From the NCBI RefSeq assembly GCF_900112035.1, contig NZ_FOKC01000012.1, positions 62,001-126,000 on the forward strand: a DNA stretch of 64,000 bases, in the 5' to 3' direction. Both the position numbers and the translations under genes were made by a program. Of this stretch, positions 59,412-64,000 are shown in pieces (the stretch's first letter is position 1; each line of letters starts with the position of its first letter). The notes beneath the pieces were generated by a model. It was not told where the DNA came from. It saw nothing but the letters and a program-made list of their open reading frames with translations, and did no database searches. This stretch comes from Nocardioides alpinus (lineage in GTDB: Bacteria; Actinomycetota; Actinomycetes; Propionibacteriales; Nocardioidaceae).

Positions 59412-60374
59412 ATGAGCACTGCACAGGCCAAGCGCACCACCACGACTCGTGAGATCGAGGGCCGCGACAGCGTCGGGCTCTACCTCGACGAGATCGCCCG
59501 CACCCCGCTCCTCGACGCCGAGACCGAGGTCGAGCTGTCCAAGGCCATCGAGGCCGGGTTGCTGGCACAGCACCTCCTCGACAGCGGCCGGGTCGGTCGC
59601 CGCAAGGGCGGCGCCCCGATGACGGCCAACGAGGAGGAGCTCGAGTGGCTCGCCGAGCAGGGCCGCCTCGCCGTCGACCGCTTCATCGAGGCCAACCTCC
59701 GCCTCGTGGTCTCCATCGCCCGCAAGTACGGCCGCTCGCAGATGCCTATGCTCGACCTGATCCAGGAGGGCAACACCGGCCTGATCCGCGCGGTCGAGAA
59801 GTTCGACTACACCAAGGGCTACAAGTTCTCGACGTACGCCACGTGGTGGGTGCGCCAGGCGATCACCCGCGGCATCGCGCAGCAGGCGCGCGTCGTACGC
59901 CTCCCCGTCCACGTGGTCGAGGAGCTCAACCAGGTCGGGAGCGCCCGCCGCACCCTGGAGCGCCAGCTCGGTCGTGACCCGGAGCCGCAGGAGATCGCCA
60001 CCGAGCTCGGCATGGAGGTCGACCGTGTGCTCGACCTGATGAGCTGGGGCCGCGACCACGTGTCGCTGGACACCCCGGTCGACGAGGACGGCGACACCTC
60101 GCTGGGTGACCTGATGGCCCAGGAGACCGCCCCGGGACCGGACCTCAACGTGCTCGACGCCGAGGCGCGCCAGCGCCTGGAGGACCTCGTCGGCATCCTC
60201 GACGACCGTTCCGCCGACATCGTCCGGGCCCGCTACGGCCTGGCCGACGGCCGCCAGCACAAGCTCGCCGACATCGGCGCCCGGCACGGCATCTCCGCCG
60301 AGCGGGTGCGCCAGCTCGAGCGGGAGGCGCTCCAGAAGCTGCGCCGCGCCGGCGACCCCGACCTCGCGGCCTGA
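59412..60374 (+). CDS. Group 2 RNA polymerase sigma factor (HrdD/SigB-like)
   Basis: 320 residues lacking the long N-terminal extension of SigA. Region 1.2 is DSVGLYLDEIARTPLLDAETEVELSKAIEAG, region 2 is NLRLVVSIARKYGRSQMPMLDLIQEGNTGLIRAVEKFDYTKGYKFSTYATWWVRQAITRG, and region 4.2 is KLADIGARHGISAERVRQLEREALQKLRR. A small insertion (VGRRKGGAPMTANEEE) separates 1.2 and 2. It should read promoters similar to those of SigA under stress. The ATG at 59412 has GGAGG 5-8 nt upstream. Its sigma-R-type promoter mirrors hrdD in Streptomyces and sigB in mycobacteria. Confidence 0.93.
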   Translation: MSTAQAKRTTTTREIEGRDSVGLYLDEIARTPLLDAETEVELSKAIEAGLLAQHLLDSGRVGRRKGGAPMTANEEELEWLAEQGRLAVDRFIEANLRLVVSIARKYGRSQMPMLDLIQEGNTGLIRAVEKFDYTKGYKFSTYATWWVRQAITRGIAQQARVVRLPVHVVEELNQVGSARRTLERQLGRDPEPQEIATELGMEVDRVLDLMSWGRDHVSLDTPVDEDGDTSLGDLMAQETAPGPDLNVLDAEARQRLEDLVGILDDRSADIVRARYGLADGRQHKLADIGARHGISAERVRQLEREALQKLRRAGDPDLAA

Positions 60375-60390
60375 GGACTGCGCGAGTAAC

Positions 60391-61704
60391 TCAGTACGCC
60401 GCGGACTCCAGGTCCGCACTCGCGGCCCGTGCCTGCTCGACGACGTCGACGGGCACGGGCCGCTGTGCTGCGATCCGGGCCTGCCACAGCTGGACGGCGA
60501 CCACCCGCGCGGCCGCCTCCTCGACCCGCTCACGTGAGACCTCGCCGGCGTTGATGGCATCCACCACGATCTGGTGCGTGGCCGTGGTGTCCACCGGCAT
60601 CAGCAGCAGGTCGGCACCCGCCTCGAGGGCTTGCAGGGCCGGGGTGGGTCGACCTCCGACGGCACCCATGCCGAGGGAGTCGGTGATCGTGACTCCCTCG
60701 AAGCCGAGGTCGTCGCGCAGCAGGTCGTAGACCTCGGGCGCCATGCTCGCCGGCACGTCCGGAGCGATCGCGGTCAGGTCGAGGTGGCTGAGCATCACCG
60801 CCGGCGCACCGTGGTCGATCGCGGACTCGAACGGCGGCAGGTCGTGGGCCTCGATCTCGGCCAGGGTCGAGTCGACCACCGGCAGGGTGTCGTGGCTGTC
60901 GTTGGTCGCGGTCCCGTGCCCGGGGAAGTGCTTGACCGTCGAGACGATCCCGGCGTCGTCGTAGCCCTTGACGGCCGCTCCGATCGCCTGGGCAGCGACG
61001 CCCGGGTCCTCGGATGGCGAGCGAGGTCCGATGGTCGGGTCGGCGGCGCCGATGGTGACGTCGGCGACGGGTGCGAAGACCCACGTGAAGCCCAGGCCGC
61101 GCAGCTCGAGCCCGGTGGTCAGCGCCGCCTCACGCGTGACCCGCCGGCCGAGCCGGGCGTCGGACTCGATGGCGAGCCCGGCCGACTGGAAGTGCGGGAA
61201 GTCGGTCGCGATGCCGCGCAGGTGGGAGACGTAGCCGCCCTCCTGGTCGACGCCGATCACCGGCGGGAACGCGCGGCCGTCGTCCTTCGCGGCGCGGGCC
61301 AGGGCCGTCGTCATGGCGCGCACCTGCGGCTCGTCGACCACGTTGTCGCCCGTCACCGACACCCCCGCCAGGTGCAGGTCGCGGAGCATGCGGGCCGGCT
61401 CCTCGGGATCGGTGCCGTGGAAGCGGCCGACGATGACGCCGCCGGCGAGCTGCTCGGGCGACCACGTGCTGACCAGCTCGCGCGCCTCCTCGAGCTCACC
61501 GAGCGTCGGGCCCCAGGCGGTCGGGGTGTCCGGGTCGACCGGCGTCTCGGTCGCAGCGGGCGAGGACGGGTTCGGCGAGGGCGCCGAGGAGGCTGACGAG
61601 GTCGCCGGGGCAGCGTCGTCGGGCACCGATCCGGTCGAGGCACAGCCGCAGACCACGAGGACGGAGGCGGCGATCACGGCCAGGCGGGGTCGGATCGGGA
61701 GCAC
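60391..61704 (-). CDS. Glycoside hydrolase family 3 lipoprotein (NagZ-like)
   Basis: 437 residues: lipobox VVCGC with Cys21, a Ser/Pro/Thr-rich linker (22-62), then a GH3 N-terminal TIM barrel. Diagnostic motifs are VDQEGGYVSHLRG, the NagZ histidine loop KHFPGHGTATNDSHDTLP and the nucleophile Asp in VTITDSLGMGAVGG. Such enzymes remove beta-N-acetylglucosamine from cell-wall muropeptides or related glycans; surface anchoring suggests wall turnover. The GTG start lies 6 nt from the -10 hexamer TAGCCT (61711-61716), so leaderless. Confidence 0.92.
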   Translation of the reverse strand: MLPIRPRLAVIAASVLVVCGCASTGSVPDDAAPATSSASSAPSPNPSSPAATETPVDPDTPTAWGPTLGELEEARELVSTWSPEQLAGGVIVGRFHGTDPEEPARMLRDLHLAGVSVTGDNVVDEPQVRAMTTALARAAKDDGRAFPPVIGVDQEGGYVSHLRGIATDFPHFQSAGLAIESDARLGRRVTREAALTTGLELRGLGFTWVFAPVADVTIGAADPTIGPRSPSEDPGVAAQAIGAAVKGYDDAGIVSTVKHFPGHGTATNDSHDTLPVVDSTLAEIEAHDLPPFESAIDHGAPAVMLSHLDLTAIAPDVPASMAPEVYDLLRDDLGFEGVTITDSLGMGAVGGRPTPALQALEAGADLLLMPVDTTATHQIVVDAINAGEVSRERVEEAAARVVAVQLWQARIAAQRPVPVDVVEQARAASADLESAAY

Positions 61705-61744
61705 GCCCGGAGGCTACCCGCCGGACCCGAGCAACCGGCAAACC

Positions 61745-62341
61745 TCAGGCCCGGCCGGCGAGCTCCGCGTAGACCTGCTCGACCTGCGCGCGCAGCTCGG
61801 CCAGCGTGCCGGTGTTGTCGACGACGTACGTCGCGATCGCCAGCCGGTCCGCGCGCTCGGCCTGCGCAGCGATTCGCGACCGTGCCTCCTCGTGGGACCA
61901 GCCGCGATCCTCGACCATCCGCGCGACCTGGACCTCCGTGGGGGCGTCGACGACCACGACCGCGTCGAACGACCCCGCTCGTCCGACCTCGGCCAGCAGC
62001 GGGATGTCGTGCACCACCACAGCGTCCGCGGGGGCCTCGGCCTCGAGCTGCGCGCTCCGCTCGTGGACGAGCGGGTGGATGATCGCCTCCAGGCGCTTGC
62101 GTGCGTCCGGGTCGGCGAAGACCAGGGCGCCCATGGCCGGCCGGTCGAGGTCACCCTCAGCGGTCAGCAGCCCCGGACCGAACTCGGCCACCACCGCGGC
62201 GAGCCCCGGGGTGCCGCGGGCCACGACCTCGCGGGCGATCAGGTCGGCATCGATCACGACCGCGCCCAGCCCGGCGAGGAGGGCGGACACGGTGCTCTTG
62301 CCCGAGGCGATCCCCCCGGTCAGTCCGACGCGAACGGTCAC
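61745..62341 (-). CDS. coaE: Dephospho-CoA kinase
   Basis: 198-residue enzyme for the last step of coenzyme A synthesis. Walker A GLTGGIASGKST at residues 6-17, the substrate-binding IDADLIAREVV, HPLVHERSAQLEAEAPADAVVVHDIPLLAE and the lid RIAAQAERADRLAIATYVVDNTG are all present. The GTG start (62339-62341) overlaps the TGA of the MarR gene, so coaE translation is coupled to a regulator that is probably autoregulated. Actinobacterial CoaE often has a fused C-terminal GrpB domain; it is absent here. Confidence 0.95.
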   Translation of the reverse strand: MTVRVGLTGGIASGKSTVSALLAGLGAVVIDADLIAREVVARGTPGLAAVVAEFGPGLLTAEGDLDRPAMGALVFADPDARKRLEAIIHPLVHERSAQLEAEAPADAVVVHDIPLLAEVGRAGSFDAVVVVDAPTEVQVARMVEDRGWSHEEARSRIAAQAERADRLAIATYVVDNTGTLAELRAQVEQVYAELAGRA

Positions 62342-62784
62342 TGGTCCTCCCCCACGACGACGGTCAAGATCTCGTGGAGCGTACGACGCTGCGCCGCCGG
62401 CAGCACGTCCAGGACCTGCTCGGAGGCCCGCCGGCGCACGTCCTCGATCCTGCCGACGAGCTCTCGTCCCTCGGGGGTGAGCGTCAGCACGGTCGCTCGC
62501 CGGTCGGTCGGGTCAGCGGCCCGGTGCACCCATCCGCGAGCCTCCAGCGCGTCCGCGACCTCGGTGGCCGAGCGCGGCGCGATCCGCAGCTCGTCGGCCA
62601 GCAGCGAGGGTCGCAGGCCGTCGGGACGGGCGGCGAGCACACGCAGGGCGCGGGACTGCGACGGCGTGACGTGCCACTCGGAGAGCGCCTCGGCGTAGGC
62701 GCGGCGCACCCGGCGGGCCAGCGCCATCACCAGGTCGCCGGTGTCCGGCTGGCGGGCGTGGTCCTCGTGCGGGGGTCGGCCCAC
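62338..62784 (-). CDS. MarR-family transcriptional regulator
   Basis: 148 residues, winged HTH dimer: helices in LVMALARRVRRAYAEAL, recognition part RPSLLADELRIAPRSATEVADALEARGWV, and the wing with the family-typical DPTDRRATVLTLTPEGREL. It probably represses itself and the divergent ABC transporter through half-sites in the shared 86-bp gap, as for multidrug-exporter regulators of this type. The GTG start (62782-62784) is the most likely. It overlaps coaE by 4 bp. Confidence 0.92.
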   Translation of the reverse strand: MGRPPHEDHARQPDTGDLVMALARRVRRAYAEALSEWHVTPSQSRALRVLAARPDGLRPSLLADELRIAPRSATEVADALEARGWVHRAADPTDRRATVLTLTPEGRELVGRIEDVRRRASEQVLDVLPAAQRRTLHEILTVVVGEDQ

Positions 62785-62804
62785 GGGAATATCTCCGCTC
62801 TGAG

Positions 62805-62836
62805 TCAGGTTGCTACCTCATAGTGAGGTTACCTCA
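62805..62836. promoter_or_regulatory. MarR-type operator with four alternating half-sites
   Basis: Half-sites TCAGGT (62805-62810), ACCTCA (62815-62820), TGAGGT (62824-62829) and ACCTCA (62831-62836) alternate in orientation, giving two overlapping perfect palindromes: ACCTCA-TAG-TGAGGT and TGAGGT-T-ACCTCA. The cluster lies between the divergent MarR and ABC transporter genes and probably covers both promoters. Confidence 0.75.
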
Positions 62837-62870
62837 TCACATACCCGATCTCCAGAGAGGAGCTGGTCGC

Positions 62871-64000
62871 ATGGATGACCGCTCTCCCTCCCGCCGCTCC
62901 GGCGGCCGCCCCGACCCCGCAGACCTGCGGCAGCTGTCGGACTACCCCGTCTCCCTCCGACGCATCACCGGGCTCTTCGCGCCCCACCGGTCTGCGCTCG
63001 GCGTCGTCGTCGCTCTCATCGTGCTGAGCTCGGCCGTCTCGCTGGCGCAGCCGTTCCTCGTCCGTCACGTCATCGACGTCGCTCTGCCGCGCCAGGACGT
63101 ACGCCTCCTCGTGCTGTGCGTCGCCGCGATGCTCGGCGTCGCCGTGGTCACCGCCGTCATCGGCGTGGTGCAGACCTGGCTGTCGACCGCCGTGGGCCAG
63201 CGCGTCATGCACCGCCTGCGCAGCGACCTCTTCGCCCACCTGCAGCGCCAGTCGCTGGGGTTCTTCACCCGCACCCGTGGCGGCGAGGTGCAGTCGCGCC
63301 TGGTCAACGACATCGGCAGCATGCAGGGCGTCGTGACCCAGACCGCCACGTCGATCGCCGCCAACCTCACCGTCGTCATCGGCACCGCCGTCGCCATGGC
63401 CGCGCTCAGCTGGCGCCTCGCGCTGCTGTCCCTCGTCGTGCTCCCGCCGGCGGTCCTGCTGACCCGCCAGGTGGCGCGCATGCGTCACCGTGTGACCGCC
63501 GAGCGACAGCGTCGCCTCGCCGACCTGCACGTGCAGATCGAGGAGGGCCTGTCCGTGAGCGGCGTCCTGCTCACCAAGACCCTCGGCGCCTCACCGCGCC
63601 TGACCGAGAGGTTCGACGAGACCTCCTCCGACCTCGTCGGCCTGGAGATCCGCTCGCGGCTCGCCGGTCGCTGGCGGATGGCCACGATGAACATCGTCTT
63701 CGCCGCCGTGCCGGCTGCGATCTACCTCGCAGCGGGCTTCCCCGCGACGTCCGGCAAGATGACCATCGGCACCCTGGTGGCCTTCATCGCCCTGCAGGGC
63801 ACGCTCTTCCGGCCGCTGATGGGGCTGCTCAACGTGGGCGTCGACATCACTGCGTCGCTCGCGCTCTTCAGCCGCATCTTCGAGTACGCCGACCTCCCGG
63901 TGGAGATCGCCGAGCCCGTCCAGCCGGCGCGGCTGACGCGTGCCGACGCGAAGGGTGAGGTGCGGTTCTCGGGCGTCGGCTTCGCCTACGACCCCGACCG
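62871..64000 (+). CDS. ABC exporter (fused membrane and ATPase domains), N-terminal part, cut by window edge
   Basis: 376 residues are present. A short cytoplasmic N-terminus is followed by the six-helix type I exporter domain (about 30-325; SALGVVVALIVLSSAVSLAQPFLVRHVID, HRLRSDLFAHLQRQSLGFFTRTRGGEVQSRLVNDI, LVAFIALQGTLFRPL). The start of the ATPase domain is EVRFSGVGFAYDPD at the very end; Walker motifs lie beyond position 64000. GAGAGGAG is 8 nt before the ATG. Divergent from a MarR repressor, so a drug or lipid exporter induced by its substrate is likely. Confidence 0.92.
   Translation, partial: MDDRSPSRRSGGRPDPADLRQLSDYPVSLRRITGLFAPHRSALGVVVALIVLSSAVSLAQPFLVRHVIDVALPRQDVRLLVLCVAAMLGVAVVTAVIGVVQTWLSTAVGQRVMHRLRSDLFAHLQRQSLGFFTRTRGGEVQSRLVNDIGSMQGVVTQTATSIAANLTVVIGTAVAMAALSWRLALLSLVVLPPAVLLTRQVARMRHRVTAERQRRLADLHVQIEEGLSVSGVLLTKTLGASPRLTERFDETSSDLVGLEIRSRLAGRWRMATMNIVFAAVPAAIYLAAGFPATSGKMTIGTLVAFIALQGTLFRPLMGLLNVGVDITASLALFSRIFEYADLPVEIAEPVQPARLTRADAKGEVRFSGVGFAYDPD

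Overview
The window is very GC-rich (roughly 70 percent by eye), densely packed chromosomal DNA from an actinobacterium. Gene content (DUF3093, DUF3105, DUF3159, DUF3710, DUF4192, DUF4193, DUF4235, DUF5998, SepH, an HrdB-like SigA with a Lys/Ala-rich N-terminus, ferrochelatase with C-terminal cysteines) and gene order match the conserved actinobacterial block around sigA, parE/parC, dut and hemH. Protein flavour suggests Nocardioides or a close relative; that assignment is inference. I see no rRNA, tRNA, CRISPR array, transposase or phage gene.

Layout. 1-6.2 kb: 5' end of dxs, SMP-30 lactonase, a triple-Nudix protein, a small gene under a LexA (SOS) box, a GNAT/YjbQ/thiamine-binding operon, an alpha/beta hydrolase and a DUF3105 protein. 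6.3-9.8 kb: aconitase with an operator-like palindrome in its promoter, divergent from a small P-loop kinase. 9.9-15.0 kb: RumA-like RNA methyltransferase, KimA-like potassium permease and two TrkA subunits transcribed divergently. 15.3-18.7 kb: DUF3159, OB-fold, DUF3710, dut, DUF3093, DUF4235, DUF4193. 18.9-24.9 kb: IMPase, hemH, FAD oxidase, TRIC channel, SepH, MOSC. 24.9-31.5 kb: a MazG-like/rhodanese fusion, tdk, phosphodiesterase, DUF5998, and a GNAT/acyl-CoA-synthetase fusion. 31.6-36.6 kb: parC and an LprG-P55-like lipoprotein/MFS pair. 36.6-43.8 kb: the most accessory-looking part, with an NTF2-flavin monooxygenase, a divergent GAF-HTH regulator, carbonic anhydrase, DUF4242, aldehyde dehydrogenase and GMC oxidoreductase. 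44-54.5 kb: GNAT, parE, DUF7455, DUF456, EamA, secreted protein, CapA, M28 peptidase, sigA, HhH-GPD, UspA. 54.8-64 kb: GCS2 ligase, DUF4192, dinB, a group 2 sigma factor with a sigma-R type promoter, GH3, coaE, MarR and the start of an ABC exporter.

Recurring themes. At 20 or so gene starts a TANNNT -10 hexamer sits only 6-10 nt before the ATG/GTG, so leaderless mRNAs appear to be a main mode of expression. Convergent gene junctions carry strong hairpins or clusters of an 18-bp palindrome found at two separate loci (15.06-15.23 kb and 26.80-26.97 kb); a third junction carries a 125-bp tandem repeat. Stress circuitry is visible in an SOS box, a sigma-R/SigH-type promoter before a second principal-like sigma factor, and a palindrome inside the aconitase promoter.
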